22,699 bases of DNA. It comes from Moraxella caviae (GTDB lineage Bacteria > Pseudomonadota > Gammaproteobacteria > Pseudomonadales > Moraxellaceae). The stretch covers positions 25,683-48,381 of the forward strand of contig NZ_MUXU01000017.1 of the NCBI RefSeq assembly GCF_002014985.1. Reading direction: 5' to 3'. The notes below the pieces were generated by a model. It saw only the letters and a list, made by a program, of their open reading frames with translations. It made no database searches and had not been told where the DNA came from. Within the stretch, counting starts at the first letter, position 1. Each line of letters begins with the position of its first letter. The translations under genes were made by a program, and so were the position numbers. Of this stretch, positions 1-7,968 are shown one piece after another.

Positions 1-156
1 TCATTTACGCAAGTTTAATGGCATTCCCAAAGAGCATTTTGAGCTTTATTTAAAGGAATGCGAATGGCGTTTTAATCACAGTGACTTAAAAACTCAAATT
101 TCCATTTTAAAACAATTAGTTAGGGAGCGTTTGTTCTAGTTATCTAGGACAGCCCC
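1..156 (+). mobile_element. 3' end of an IS1016-like (IS1595 family) insertion sequence
   Basis: This is the right-hand end of an insertion sequence whose body lies outside the window. It holds the last 45 codons of a transposase. The stop codon is followed, and overlapped, by a probable terminal inverted repeat at about 137-156, which reads GGGGCTGTCCTAGATAACTA on the minus strand. In IS1016-type elements the transposase gene runs almost to the terminal repeat, as here. The bases just outside (157-164, TAAATAAA) would be the target duplication if the family-typical 8 bp applies, but the other end is not visible. The family call rests on recognising the transposase C-terminus and the repeat; the exact element is not established. 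Confidence 0.75.
2..139 (+). CDS. IS1016-like transposase, C-terminal fragment (partial, runs off left edge)
   Basis: An open frame enters from the left edge and ends at TAG 137-139. It encodes 45 residues, including HLRKFNGIPKEHFELYLKEC followed by EWRFNH. The K-F-N-G-I-P-K-x-H-F and C-E-W-R-F-N signature is the C-terminal end of the ISXO2-like DDE transposase domain of the IS1595 family, most like the IS1016 group common in Haemophilus, Neisseria and Moraxella. The DDE catalytic residues would lie upstream of the window, so activity cannot be judged. No frameshift or internal stop is seen in the visible part. Confidence 0.78.
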   Translation, partial: HLRKFNGIPKEHFELYLKECEWRFNHSDLKTQISILKQLVRERLF

Positions 157-247
157 TAAATAAATTCAGTCAAATGTATTCGGCAGGGTGATAGGTATTT
201 AAAAAGTGGTTTTGTGTTCGGTTTATATCAATTAAGACCGTTAAATT

Positions 248-299
248 CAAACCGCCAAATTGAAACGCTTAAATTTAAGCCGTTCAATCTGGCGGTTTG
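248..299. terminator. Long hairpin, probable terminator of the mipA-like gene
   Basis: Arms CAAACCGCCA (248-257) and TGGCGGTTTG (290-299) pair perfectly. The stem continues inward through imperfect pairing to a self-complementary CTTAAATTTAAG core, so the whole segment folds as one hairpin. It lies 25 bases downstream of the minus-strand outer-membrane protein gene and has T-rich flanks on both sides, so it could stop transcription from either direction, including read-through from the insertion sequence. Confidence 0.6.
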
Positions 300-323
300 G
301 TTTTAAAAAGTATTAAAAGGGCA

Positions 324-1094
324 TTAAAACTGATACAGCAAACCTAAATTGGTGCTGGATTCCACCGAAGAATCCGTCAATGGGCTGCGTTTTTGTTCGC
401 TAGAAAGCCATTCAAATTTTTGGTTGCCAAATAGGCTTACACGGTCGTTGATTTGGTAAAAGGCGCTTGCCGACACAAAAGGCGAGAAACCTGCGTCCGC
501 CTGATAGACGCTCACGCCTGTGCGAGCCGCTTCGTCTGCCGATACGCCGTAGTAGTATTGGTTGTAATCATCGCTGTACCAAGTAACGCCAGCCTTTGGA
601 TACACGGTCAAATCGCCATTCATAAAGTCAAACTTGGAGCGGTGTGCAAGCGACACAGACTGACCGCCGCTGCGATCTAAAATGTCGGTTGCTGCCTTAA
701 CTTCAAAGCCGCCCACAGGTGTGATGCGCATATAGCTGACATAAGCGTTTGCCGAAGCCTTGCGCTTGTCCATGCCCTGTAATTGCGAAGTCTTTGCATC
801 GTCTGGATCAAAGCTGCGCCCATCAAAGCCCAAGCCAGCACGCAGCCAGTTTTCGTTGTCTTTGTAGGCGTACACACCGCCTTCAGAGCCTTCTAGGTAC
901 ACGCGGTTGTTGTCATACAGAAAAAGTGGTGCTGCACCAACGTTATTATCAGTGTCATAGCCGCCAGATTTAAAGCTGGCAACCGCACCCAAGCGCAGGC
1001 GTGCGTTATCATCGGTGGGTAGGTTTTGGGCGTGAGCGGCTAGAGCCAGCACACACGCAGACGTCATCAAGCTAAGTTGAGCTAAGATTTTCAT
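324..1094 (-). CDS. MipA/OmpV-family outer-membrane protein
   Basis: A 256-residue exported protein. The first 22 residues form a signal peptide (MK start, hydrophobic core, A-H-A cleavage site before Q23). The C-terminus ends Y-Q-F, the aromatic terminal residue typical of outer-membrane beta-barrels recognised by the BAM complex. Alternating aromatic and polar segments run throughout, and the stretch around W173-Y182 (WYSDDYNQYYYGVS) is characteristic of MipA/OmpV (MltA-interacting protein) proteins. In E. coli MipA is linked to the murein hydrolase MltA and PBP1B, whereas other family members behave as adhesins or osmotically regulated porin-like proteins; the role here is unknown. The length is usual for the family. 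The gene has its own promoter candidate upstream and a terminator hairpin downstream, so it is probably monocistronic. The ribosome-binding site is weak (GGTAA). Confidence 0.82.
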   Translation of the reverse strand: MKILAQLSLMTSACVLALAAHAQNLPTDDNARLRLGAVASFKSGGYDTDNNVGAAPLFLYDNNRVYLEGSEGGVYAYKDNENWLRAGLGFDGRSFDPDDAKTSQLQGMDKRKASANAYVSYMRITPVGGFEVKAATDILDRSGGQSVSLAHRSKFDFMNGDLTVYPKAGVTWYSDDYNQYYYGVSADEAARTGVSVYQADAGFSPFVSASAFYQINDRVSLFGNQKFEWLSSEQKRSPLTDSSVESSTNLGLLYQF

Positions 1095-1146
1095 AAATTA
1101 CCGCATTTGTATTGTTTGTGGATTTGAATGTGGGTTACTTGGATTG

Positions 1147-1152
1147 ATTATA
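1147..1152 (-). promoter_or_regulatory. Candidate -10 box for the mipA-like gene
   Basis: A perfect TATAAT on the minus strand lies 52 bases upstream of the outer-membrane protein start, in an AT-rich stretch. No good -35 hexamer is seen at 16-18 bases, so the assignment rests on the -10 and its position. Confidence 0.4.
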
Positions 1153-1249
1153 AAACAATTTGTTAAATTTTGGGTGAATTTTTGTAACGATTTGACCGCC
1201 AAGCCAACCATGCTTATCCGCTGATTTTAAATATTTGGCAAAATAGCAA

Positions 1250-1275
1250 TAAACCCCTGAAAAATCAAGGGTTTA
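1250..1275 (-). terminator. Terminator downstream of purD
   Basis: TAAACCCCTGA (1250-1260) and TCAAGGGTTTA (1265-1275) form an 11-base stem with one mismatch and a 4-base loop. It lies 29 bases beyond the purD stop. On the minus strand it is followed by a T-rich tract. It separates purD from the mipA-like gene. Confidence 0.65.
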
Positions 1276-1304
1276 TCTTATTAAATCAACGCCAAATAGC
1301 CATC

Positions 1305-2585
1305 TTAGCTGCGTTCAATCGCACGCCAACCAATATCACGGCGATATTGCATACCGTCAAAGCTGATACTGCCCACCGCTTCTAGGGCGCTGATTTGCGC
1401 TTGTTTGATGGTGTCGGCAAGGGCGGTAACGCACAGCACACGTCCGCCATCGGTAACGATGTTATCGCCATCCGCCTTTGTGCCAGCGTGGAAAACTTTC
1501 ACATCTGCGTTAGCGTCTGTGCTTGGCAAGCCTGTGATGACATCGCCTTTGCTTGAGCTTTCTGGGTAGCCTTTGCTGGCAAGCACGATGCCTAGCGCCA
1601 CTTTGTCGCTCCATTTGGCTTGTTTTGGCAAGTTGCCGTCAAGTCCTGCCAAAATCAAATCGGTCAGCGAGCTTTCTAGGCGCATCATGATTGGCTGGGT
1701 TTCAGGGTCGCCAAAGCGGCAGTTAAACTCAATCACATACGGATCATTCGCTGCGTCAATCATCAGACCAGCGTATAAAAATCCTGTATAAGGCGTGCCG
1801 TTTGCCTTCATGGCTTCCACAACAGGGCGAATCACACGCTCAATCACTTTGTCATGCACATCAGCAGTTACGACAGGCGCAGGCGAGTACGCACCCATGC
1901 CGCCAGTGTTTGCGCCAGTGTCGCCTTCAAAAATGCGCTTGTGGTCTTGGCTGGTTGCCATCGGCAGGATATTGTCGCCATCAATCATGCAGATGAAAGA
2001 CGCTTCTTCGCCTGCCAAAAACTCTTCAATCACCACACGGCTGCCTGCGTCGCCAAATTTATTGCCCGCCAGCATATCATCAATCGCAGCATTTGCTTCA
2101 TCAATGCTCATCGCCACAATCACGCCTTTTCCAGCCGCCAAGCCGTCCGCCTTGATGACGATGGGCGCACCTTTTTCTTGCACGAAAGCCTTGGCAGCGT
2201 CAATCTCGGTGAACACCTGATAAAAGGCGGTTGGAATGCCGTGTTTTTGCATGAATTCTTTGGCGAATGCCTTTGAGCCTTCTAGCTGGGCGCAGTATTG
2301 GCTTGGGCCCCAGATTTTAATGCCAGCGGCGCGCAAATCGTCCACCACGCCTGCCACAAGCGGTGCTTCAGGGCCAACGATGACAAACGCCACATCATTA
2401 TTTTGGCAAAATTCAATGACAGCGGCGTGGTCGGCAACGTTCAAATCCACGTTTTGTAATTTTGGCTCAAGCGCTGTGCCTGCATTGCCTTTGGCGACAA
2501 AAACTTTGGCAACTTTCTCATCTTTGGCTGCTGCCCATGCCAATGCGTGTTCACGGCCGCCAGTGCCAAGTACTAAAATGTTCAT
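1305..2585 (-). CDS. purD: Phosphoribosylamine--glycine ligase (GAR synthetase)
   Basis: The second step of de novo purine synthesis: 5-phosphoribosylamine + glycine + ATP gives glycinamide ribonucleotide, in the cytosol. The 426 residues match the usual length. The N-terminal domain opens with MNILVLGTGGREHA. The ATP-grasp fold is clear: G103SKAFAK, the phosphate-loop region VIKADGLAAGKGV (143-155), the E-E-F-L-A-G-E-E-A-S segment (187-196), D214-H-K-R followed by G221-D-T-G-A-N-T-G-G-M-G-A, and the metal-binding E286-F-N-C-R-F-G-D-P-E-T-Q. The start is an ATG with AAGGAA eight bases upstream. It lies 44 bases downstream of the LprI-like gene with no obvious terminator between them, so the two may be cotranscribed. 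No purH is seen nearby, unlike the common purHD arrangement. Confidence 0.97.
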   Translation of the reverse strand: MNILVLGTGGREHALAWAAAKDEKVAKVFVAKGNAGTALEPKLQNVDLNVADHAAVIEFCQNNDVAFVIVGPEAPLVAGVVDDLRAAGIKIWGPSQYCAQLEGSKAFAKEFMQKHGIPTAFYQVFTEIDAAKAFVQEKGAPIVIKADGLAAGKGVIVAMSIDEANAAIDDMLAGNKFGDAGSRVVIEEFLAGEEASFICMIDGDNILPMATSQDHKRIFEGDTGANTGGMGAYSPAPVVTADVHDKVIERVIRPVVEAMKANGTPYTGFLYAGLMIDAANDPYVIEFNCRFGDPETQPIMMRLESSLTDLILAGLDGNLPKQAKWSDKVALGIVLASKGYPESSSKGDVITGLPSTDANADVKVFHAGTKADGDNIVTDGGRVLCVTALADTIKQAQISALEAVGSISFDGMQYRRDIGWRAIERS

Positions 2586-2629
2586 GGAAAATTCCTTAAA
2601 TAAAAAGAGATTATTTTGATTTAATAGGG

Positions 2630-3115
2630 TTATTTTAATAAAAATGCTTTATCAACTCTTTGTGGGATTGAAGAGTCGACTAAAGTGGCATCCTCTTTGA
2701 CGTCAAGTATGAACTGATAATAGGATTGGGAAGCTTGTAGGCGACATATTGCACGGGTTGTCCATGCACCCCTATGCGATCCTGACAATTCACTAAAATT
2801 GTCACAATATTCAATATACTGTATAAATAGATTGCGATCTCGGGTCAGTCGTTCTAAGTCATCAGGCTCGCGTCTTACAAGTTTACGATATTCAGCATCT
2901 CCCAGTTTTTGAAATTCTGCACCTGCGTCTACGATGCAGCCGTTAAATGCCGAAGAGTAGTGCAGCGTATCTTCTTGGTTTAAACATGAAATCAGCTGAT
3001 TTTTAATTTTAGTTCTGTTTTTGATATATGTTGAGTAATTGTTTGCCATGGCTGGCAGGGTGCTAATGAGTAGCGAGCTGGCAAGCAGGGCAATGTGATG
3101 AAATTTGATTTTCAT
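2630..3115 (-). CDS. Small exported protein, LprI/DUF1311-like
   Basis: A 161-residue protein with a clear signal peptide (MKIKFHH, hydrophobic 8-20, cleavage after A-M-A at about residue 24), so probably periplasmic. The mature part has four cysteines, C44, C60, C104 and C124, which could form two disulphides. The order and spacing resemble lysozyme-inhibitor LprI (DUF1311) proteins: two early cysteines, a charged helix, then an L-x-x-x-R-x-x-F-I-x-Y-x-x-x-C segment where the family usually has a Trp-x-x-(Phe/Tyr)-Arg-Asp-x-x-Cys motif, a G-S stretch and a final Cys. The match is by eye and distant. If correct, the protein could bind a cell-wall enzyme or lysozyme, but that is inference. The ribosome-binding site is weak. 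It lies between a FAH-family gene and purD, and nothing links it functionally to either. Confidence 0.6.
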   Translation of the reverse strand: MKIKFHHIALLASSLLISTLPAMANNYSTYIKNRTKIKNQLISCLNQEDTLHYSSAFNGCIVDAGAEFQKLGDAEYRKLVRREPDDLERLTRDRNLFIQYIEYCDNFSELSGSHRGAWTTRAICRLQASQSYYQFILDVKEDATLVDSSIPQRVDKAFLLK

Positions 3116-3209
3116 AAAAAGCGTCTGTGTTTGGTTGAGAAATAAAACGGAGGTGTGGTTTGTGCATTGACAACAAAGCTATTTTAAAGCCGTCTTGTGC
3201 ACGACAATT

Positions 3210-3848
3210 TTACACGATGTTAATATTATAACTGTCATCGCCCAATTTTACCACCAAGCGATCGCCGCGCTCAAGTTTTCCCACGCCTTTTGGTGTGCCA
3301 GTCATGATTAAATCGCCCGCTTGCACGCCATAAAGTTCGTCCAAATACGCCACGATTTCATCAAGCGAATACATGAGTTTGGCGGTGGTGTCGTGTTGGC
3401 GTACTTCGCCATTGACGCTTAAAAACAGCTCAAATTCAGCAGGCTTGTAAGGCTTGAAATCGCCCACCCAGCACGCCTGCTTAAAGCCTTTTGCTTTTAG
3501 CCACGGCAAGCCTTTTGCTTTAATCACGCTTTGCACATCGCGCGCCGTCAAATCCAGCCCCACCGACACGCCCAAAATTTGGCGATTTTCACCCATTAAA
3601 AGCACAAGCTCGGTTTCGTGGTGAACGTCTTGGCTAAACTCAGGTAATGTCAGCGTGTTGCTCGTGCTTAGGCTGCTGTTCGGTTTTAAAAAAATCAGCG
3701 GCTCATCAGGCGTGGCATTGCCAAGTTCGCTGATGTGTTCGGCATAGCTGCGTCCAAGGCAATAAATGGTGTTTACCGCAATGTTTTGGGCGGCGCTGCT
3801 GTCGGCATGATTATCAGCAGGGTAGAAAGTAACGCTGGGGCGAGTCAT
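3210..3848 (-). CDS. Fumarylacetoacetate hydrolase (FAH) family protein
   Basis: A 212-residue cytosolic enzyme of the FAH/FAHD1 superfamily, whose members hydrolyse or decarboxylate acylpyruvates and oxaloacetate-like compounds using a divalent metal. The visible core is the entry motif C30-L-G-R-S-Y-A-E-H, K55-P-N-S, the metal ligands in H-H-E78-T-E80-L-V-L, then G97-L-D99-L-T-A-R-D, and the C-terminal G-D-L-I-M-T-G-T-P-K-G-V-G block (178-190). An in-frame ATG exists 18 codons upstream (3902), but the start at 3848 has GGAGAA five bases in front and gives a family-like N-terminus, so it is preferred; the upstream extension is Pro/Gln/His-rich and unlike the family. The substrate cannot be told from sequence; small proteobacterial members of this size are often annotated as acylpyruvases or oxaloacetate decarboxylases. 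Confidence 0.85.
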   Translation of the reverse strand: MTRPSVTFYPADNHADSSAAQNIAVNTIYCLGRSYAEHISELGNATPDEPLIFLKPNSSLSTSNTLTLPEFSQDVHHETELVLLMGENRQILGVSVGLDLTARDVQSVIKAKGLPWLKAKGFKQACWVGDFKPYKPAEFELFLSVNGEVRQHDTTAKLMYSLDEIVAYLDELYGVQAGDLIMTGTPKGVGKLERGDRLVVKLGDDSYNINIV

Positions 3849-3990
3849 GATTTCTCCGTGGCTTTGATGGGGTTGAGGGCGTGGTTTTGGTGTGGTTTTC
3901 ATGTGATTTTTATGTGATTTGCGGTAATGATTTTCCTATAAAGTGGGTGTTTTGTAAAGTGGCTTTTTATAAACCAATCTTGTAAAGCAA

Positions 3991-4042
3991 TTTCACAAAC
4001 CGATTTCAAATCATAATTTTAAATCACAAACCAATTTTCAAA
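3991..4042. repeat. Imperfect direct repeats in an AT-rich spacer
   Basis: Two copies of a roughly 20-base word, TTTCACAAACCGATTTCAAA (3991-4010) and AATCACAAACCAATTTTCAA (4022-4041), lie in the spacer between the alpha/beta hydrolase and the FAH gene. A related partial word (AAACCAAT) occurs at 3971-3978. No coding capacity or terminator is seen here. They look like slippage-derived degenerate repeats rather than a defined site. Confidence 0.4.
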
Positions 4043-4063
4043 AAACCACCACCTGAAAACCAC

Positions 4064-5065
4064 CTAATCCGACTGGCAATGCGTGCTGATGAGCTGCACC
4101 AAATGTGGGTGATAATAGGCAGGCAAATCATGTCCCATGCCGTCCACCAGCACAAATTTGGCGTTGGGAATGGCTTTGGCGAGCAGCTTGCCGTGGCTTG
4201 GTTTGACCAGTCCGTCTTTGTTGCCGTGAATGATGAGTGTTTTGGCACGGATTTGCTTGCTAAAGCGCAGCACCGAGCCTGTCGCCAAAATTGCTGTGAG
4301 CTGCTGACTGACACCCAGCGGATTAAAATTGCGCTGATAGCGTTTTTCGGCAATTTCGCGTGTGCGCTTGATGTCCAAATGCCCCGGCGAGCCGACTGCG
4401 GTCATAAACCACACGCTGTGGCGCACCATATCACGCTCCGAGTGGCTTTCTGGGCGGCGAATGAAGGTGAGAAATTGCTTGGGGTTGGGCGGCGCAAGCA
4501 GGGCGCGGTTACTTGTGGTGAAAAGTAGGTTTAGTTTATCTATATAATTAGGATAACGTGCCGCCACGATTTGCGCAATGATACCGCCCATAGACGCACC
4601 GACCAAACTCACTTTCGTCAGGCGCAGTGTTTTAATCAGCCGTGCCACGTCTTCTGCCATGTCAATGAGCGTGTAGGGCGTGTGTTCTTGGCGGTTTGAC
4701 AGTCCTGCTTGCATTTTTAGCATCATTTTGAGCGGATTTAGGCGTGGCAAGCCGTTGATACGAATTTGGCTAGACAGCCCTGTATCACGATTATCAAAGC
4801 GAATCACAAAAAATCCTGCCTTGATGAACTCTGCAAGCAAAGAATCCGACCAAAACAGCATTTGCGAGCCTAGCCCTGTGATAAACAGCAAGGGCGGATT
4901 GTCAGGATTGCCGCCAGCTTCCACGCACAAATGCAGGCCTTCACCGATGTCAATGATGGCTTGGTATAAGTGCGGCGATAAGTCGGACGGCTGCCAGTCA
5001 ATGCTGCCAAATTTCGCCCAACTGGCAGGCGGCTTGGCAGGCATTGGCGCAAAAAATTCGTTCAA
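4064..5065 (-). CDS. Alpha/beta-hydrolase fold protein
   Basis: A 333-residue protein of the alpha/beta-hydrolase superfamily; the substrate is unknown. The catalytic triad can be placed: nucleophile S158 in G-A-S-M-G, acid D284 in H-G-N-K-D, and H312 in G-M-G-H-D-L. The oxyanion-region motif is F61-I-T-G-L-G-S, followed by the F-D-N-R-D-T-G-L-S segment (90-98). That pattern is typical of the large group annotated as alpha/beta hydrolases or esterases. No signal peptide is present. The frame begins at a TTG only two bases after the rubredoxin stop codon; the first ATG is seven codons further on (5044) but has no ribosome-binding site. Translational coupling to the rubredoxin gene is therefore likely, and the exact start is uncertain. 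No convincing terminator follows. Confidence 0.85.
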   Translation of the reverse strand: MNEFFAPMPAKPPASWAKFGSIDWQPSDLSPHLYQAIIDIGEGLHLCVEAGGNPDNPPLLFITGLGSQMLFWSDSLLAEFIKAGFFVIRFDNRDTGLSSQIRINGLPRLNPLKMMLKMQAGLSNRQEHTPYTLIDMAEDVARLIKTLRLTKVSLVGASMGGIIAQIVAARYPNYIDKLNLLFTTSNRALLAPPNPKQFLTFIRRPESHSERDMVRHSVWFMTAVGSPGHLDIKRTREIAEKRYQRNFNPLGVSQQLTAILATGSVLRFSKQIRAKTLIIHGNKDGLVKPSHGKLLAKAIPNAKFVLVDGMGHDLPAYYHPHLVQLISTHCQSD

Positions 5066-5067
5066 AA

Positions 5068-5232
5068 TCAGATCTCTACCATTTCAAAATCTTCTTTGCC
5101 CACGCCACATTCTGGGCAAGTCCAATCGTCTGGAATGTCTTCCCAGCGTGTGCCAGCAGGTAAGCCTTCTTCTGGGCAGCCCACTGCTTCGTCATAAATC
5201 CAGCCGCACACCACGCATTGATATTTTTTCAT
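5068..5232 (-). CDS. Rubredoxin
   Basis: A 54-residue iron protein with a single Fe(Cys)4 centre that passes single electrons in the cytosol. It starts MKKYQC, and the four ligands are C6 and C9 (C-V-V-C-G-W) and C39 and C42 (C-P-E-C-G). Family hallmarks W11-I-Y-D, P25[12 protein letters not shown] and the final F-E-M are all present, and the length is that of classical rubredoxins. The start ATG has AGAG about eight bases upstream. In gammaproteobacteria rubredoxins commonly serve alkane hydroxylases or rubredoxin reductase; no such partner is in the window. The adjacent alpha/beta hydrolase starts two bases after this stop, so the two are probably one transcript, although no shared function is obvious. 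Confidence 0.96.
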   Translation of the reverse strand: MKKYQCVVCGWIYDEAVGCPEEGLPAGTRWEDIPDDWTCPECGVGKEDFEMVEI

Positions 5233-5690
5233 AACAGCTCTCTTGATTTAAAATAATAAATTAAAAATGATAAAATAAGAATGAAATTTTACTTTATTGC
5301 TAAGCGTAATTTGCCAAACTTAACCAAGTTGGTAAAAACCTTTTAAGTTTACAGATGTAACGGTTTTTGTTCAAGTGTAATTTGTAAAAATTTGCGATTT
5401 TTTGTGGATTTGTGGCGGGTTTGGTTGAAATTTAGCCAAATTGTGCAAGGGCTGGCGTGTTTTTAGCCAATCCATTCAATCAATTTTTTGTAATGAGTTG
5501 GCGATAAATTTGCCGATAAACACACCAAAAAGCGCAAATTAAACGCAGATTTGCTCATGGCTTGATTTTGCCGCGCCTTGCCCTTATTAAGGTGTATTGC
5601 CGATGGCTGCGTTGATGGCGTTGGCGGATTGATTCTTTTCATTGATAGACCACAATTTTTAAAACCACAACCATTTAGAATAAAACTTAC
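5233..5690. other. AT-rich divergent spacer between the rubredoxin gene and uvrB
   Basis: 458 bases without a credible gene. It must hold the minus-strand rubredoxin promoter (the very AT-rich part, about 5240-5300) and the uvrB promoter. A TAGAAT hexamer at 5676-5681 lies close to the uvrB ATG, but no matching -35 is seen. No LexA-type CTG-N10-CAG operator was found in front of uvrB. The minus-strand reading frame over 5463-5753 is judged a chance ORF because it runs into the start of uvrB. Confidence 0.5.
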
Positions 5691-7799
5691 ATGCGCATTC
5701 CAGACCAAGGGCGAGAAACTCGCAAACTCAATCAACTTGCTAAACAACTCCAAGACGAAGCGCAGCTGACGGGCGTGAATGTGTCAGGCACGCAAATCAG
5801 CAGCCGCGCCTTTGAAATGCAGACCGAATATGAGCCAAGTGGCGATCAGCCAAAAGCAATCGCAGGGCTGGTTAGCGGCATCAATCAAGGCATGAATGAG
5901 CAACTCTTGCTTGGTGTAACTGGCTCTGGCAAGACTTACACGATGGCAAAGGTGATTGCCGAAAGTGGGCGACCTGCCATCATTATGGCGCATAATAAGA
6001 CGCTGGCGGCGCAGCTGTATGGCGAGTTTAAGGCGTTTTTTCCGCACAATGCGGTGGAATATTTCGTGTCTTATTATGATTATTATCAGCCTGAAGCCTA
6101 TGTGCCAGCGAGTGATACGTTCATTGAAAAAGATTCGGCGGTGAATGACCACATTGATCAAATGCGCCTGTCTGCCACGCGTGCTTTGCTTGAGCGCAGG
6201 GACGCCATCATCGTGGCGAGTGTGTCGGCGATTTATGGCTTGGGCGACCCAGAAAGTTATCTAAAAATGCTGCTGCACATCGTGGTGGGCGACAGGGTGG
6301 ATCGCACGGCACTGATTAAGCGCTTGGTGGAGCTGCAGTATGACCGTGGCGATATGGATTTTGCGCGTGGTACTTATCGCATTCGTGGCGAGACGCTGGA
6401 CATTTATCCTGCCGAGAGTGAAAGCCTTGCGGTGCGTGTGCAGATGTTTGATGATGAAGTGGAGAAAATTGCGTGGTTTGACCCTTTGACAGGCAAAACC
6501 GCCAAATCCGTGCCGCGCATTACCATTTATCCAAAGTCGCATTATGTTACGCCAAGAGACCGCCTAGAAGCGGCGCGTGAAACCATCAAAGATGAGCTTG
6601 CCACGCAGCTGGAGTATTTTCGTGCGCATGATAAGCTGGTGGAAGCGCAGCGCATCAAAGAGCGTACGCAGTACGACCTTGAGATGATTCAGCAGCTGGG
6701 TTATTGTAACGGCATTGAGAACTATTCACGGCATTTGTCAGGCAGACCCGCTGGCGAAGCACCGCCAACGTTGTTTGACTATGTGCCGCCTGATGCGCTG
6801 CTGTTTATTGACGAAAGCCACGTTACCGTACCGCAAATTGGCGCGATGTATAAAGGCGACAGAAGCCGCAAAGAGACGCTTGTGCAGTACGGTTTTCGCT
6901 TGCCCAGTGCGCTGGATAATCGACCCATGAAATTTGAAGAATGGGAGCGCATTAAGCCCAGCACCATTTATGTATCGGCAACGCCAGCGGCTTATGAGCT
7001 TGAGCGTGCTGAGCAAGTGGTGGAGCAAGTCGTGCGCCCAACGGGGCTTGTCGATCCTGTGCTGGAAATTCGTCCTGTATTGACACAAGTGGACGATGTG
7101 CTTGGCGAGATTAACCTAAGAAAATCTTTGGACGAGCGTGTGCTGATTACCACGCTGACCAAGCGCATGGCGGAAGATTTGACCAGTTATCTAAAAGAAT
7201 ACGGCATTAAAGTGGCGTATTTGCATTCAGACATTGACACGGTGGAGCGTATGCAAATCATTCATGAGCTGCGCACAGGCGTGCATGATGTGCTGGTGGG
7301 GATTAACCTTTTGCGTGAAGGGCTGGATATGCCCGAAGTGTCGCTGGTGGCGATTTTTGATGCGGACAAAGAGGGCTTTTTGCGCTCTGAGCGTTCGCTG
7401 ATTCAGACGATTGGACGAGCCGCGCGCCACGTCAATGGCAAGGCGATTTTGTACGCGGACAGCATTACGCCAAGTATGCAAAAGGCGATTGATGAGACCG
7501 AGCGCCGCCGTGCCAAGCAGATTGCCTTTAACCTTGAACATGGCATTACACCGCAGTCTGCCAAGCGTGCTGTTACTGATAAGATTGACGTGGGCGATGA
7601 TAATGTCGTAACCGAGATTTTGACCGTGCCAAATGCCATCAGTGATGTGGACGAAGAGATTTTGCGCCGCCCTGAGCTGCTTGCCAAAGAAATCAGCCGC
7701 CTAGAAAAGCAAATGCACACTTTGTCTGCCGATTTAAAATTTGAAGAAGCAATGAAAATCCGTGATAAGTTGCTGGCGTTGAAAGAGTGGTTGAAATAG
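5691..7799 (+). CDS. uvrB: UvrABC excinuclease subunit B
   Basis: The damage-verification helicase of nucleotide excision repair, loaded by UvrA and then bound by UvrC. The 702 residues contain the full UvrB architecture: Walker A G75-V-T-G-S-G-K-T, the DNA-clamping beta-hairpin Y128[11 protein letters not shown], the D-E-S-H Walker B, the T-I-Y-V-S-A-T-P and [13 protein letters not shown] helicase motifs, Q-T-I-G-R-A-A-R, and a C-terminal UVR domain (about 668-701) that contacts UvrC. The conserved S-G-D-Q-P region begins at residue 50, whereas in E. coli UvrB it begins around residue 14, so this protein has an N-terminal extension of about 35 residues. ATG 5691 follows an in-frame stop at 5676-5678 and has no clear ribosome-binding site; M43 (5817) is an alternative start that would remove the extension. 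Confidence 0.97.
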   Translation: MRIPDQGRETRKLNQLAKQLQDEAQLTGVNVSGTQISSRAFEMQTEYEPSGDQPKAIAGLVSGINQGMNEQLLLGVTGSGKTYTMAKVIAESGRPAIIMAHNKTLAAQLYGEFKAFFPHNAVEYFVSYYDYYQPEAYVPASDTFIEKDSAVNDHIDQMRLSATRALLERRDAIIVASVSAIYGLGDPESYLKMLLHIVVGDRVDRTALIKRLVELQYDRGDMDFARGTYRIRGETLDIYPAESESLAVRVQMFDDEVEKIAWFDPLTGKTAKSVPRITIYPKSHYVTPRDRLEAARETIKDELATQLEYFRAHDKLVEAQRIKERTQYDLEMIQQLGYCNGIENYSRHLSGRPAGEAPPTLFDYVPPDALLFIDESHVTVPQIGAMYKGDRSRKETLVQYGFRLPSALDNRPMKFEEWERIKPSTIYVSATPAAYELERAEQVVEQVVRPTGLVDPVLEIRPVLTQVDDVLGEINLRKSLDERVLITTLTKRMAEDLTSYLKEYGIKVAYLHSDIDTVERMQIIHELRTGVHDVLVGINLLREGLDMPEVSLVAIFDADKEGFLRSERSLIQTIGRAARHVNGKAILYADSITPSMQKAIDETERRRAKQIAFNLEHGITPQSAKRAVTDKIDVGDDNVVTEILTVPNAISDVDEEILRRPELLAKEISRLEKQMHTLSADLKFEEAMKIRDKLLALKEWLK

Positions 7800-7937
7800 C
7801 AAGGCGGTAAAAATGACGTGATGAGCGTGGCGGATATTCGATGAATTGTCGGTGAATTGTTTAAATAATTCTACAATAATTGTAACAATTTGACAATATC
7901 GCCAGCCAAACGCCAGATTTAATGATAAAATTACGCC

Positions 7938-7943
7938 TATAAT
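7938..7943 (+). promoter_or_regulatory. Candidate -10 box for the glycosyltransferase gene
   Basis: A perfect TATAAT lies 25 bases upstream of the GTG start, in the AT-rich gap after uvrB. A TTGACA at 7890-7895 is too far away (42 bases) to be its -35. This suggests the glycosyltransferase has its own promoter rather than depending on uvrB. Confidence 0.4.
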
Positions 7944-7968
7944 TAGCCGTGCTTTTAAAGGTGTTACA

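Noticed and set aside
1795..2619. Long plus-strand ORFs antisense to purD
   Set aside because: They are mirror frames of a certain gene and their translations lack domain character.
3849..3902. Upstream ATG adding 18 residues to the FAH-family protein
   Set aside because: The added residues are Pro/His/Gln-rich and unlike the family, and the ATG at 3848 has a good GGAGAA ribosome-binding site.
5233..5690. LexA (SOS) box in front of uvrB
   Set aside because: No CTG-N10-CAG-type palindrome was found near the start.
5463..5753. 96-codon minus-strand ORF in the rubredoxin/uvrB spacer
   Set aside because: It overlaps the start of uvrB on the opposite strand, has no ribosome-binding site and no recognisable motif; an internal ATG (31 codons) is no better supported.
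7890..7943. TTGACA at 7890 as the -35 partner of TATAAT at 7938
   Set aside because: The 42-base separation is far too long for a sigma70 promoter.
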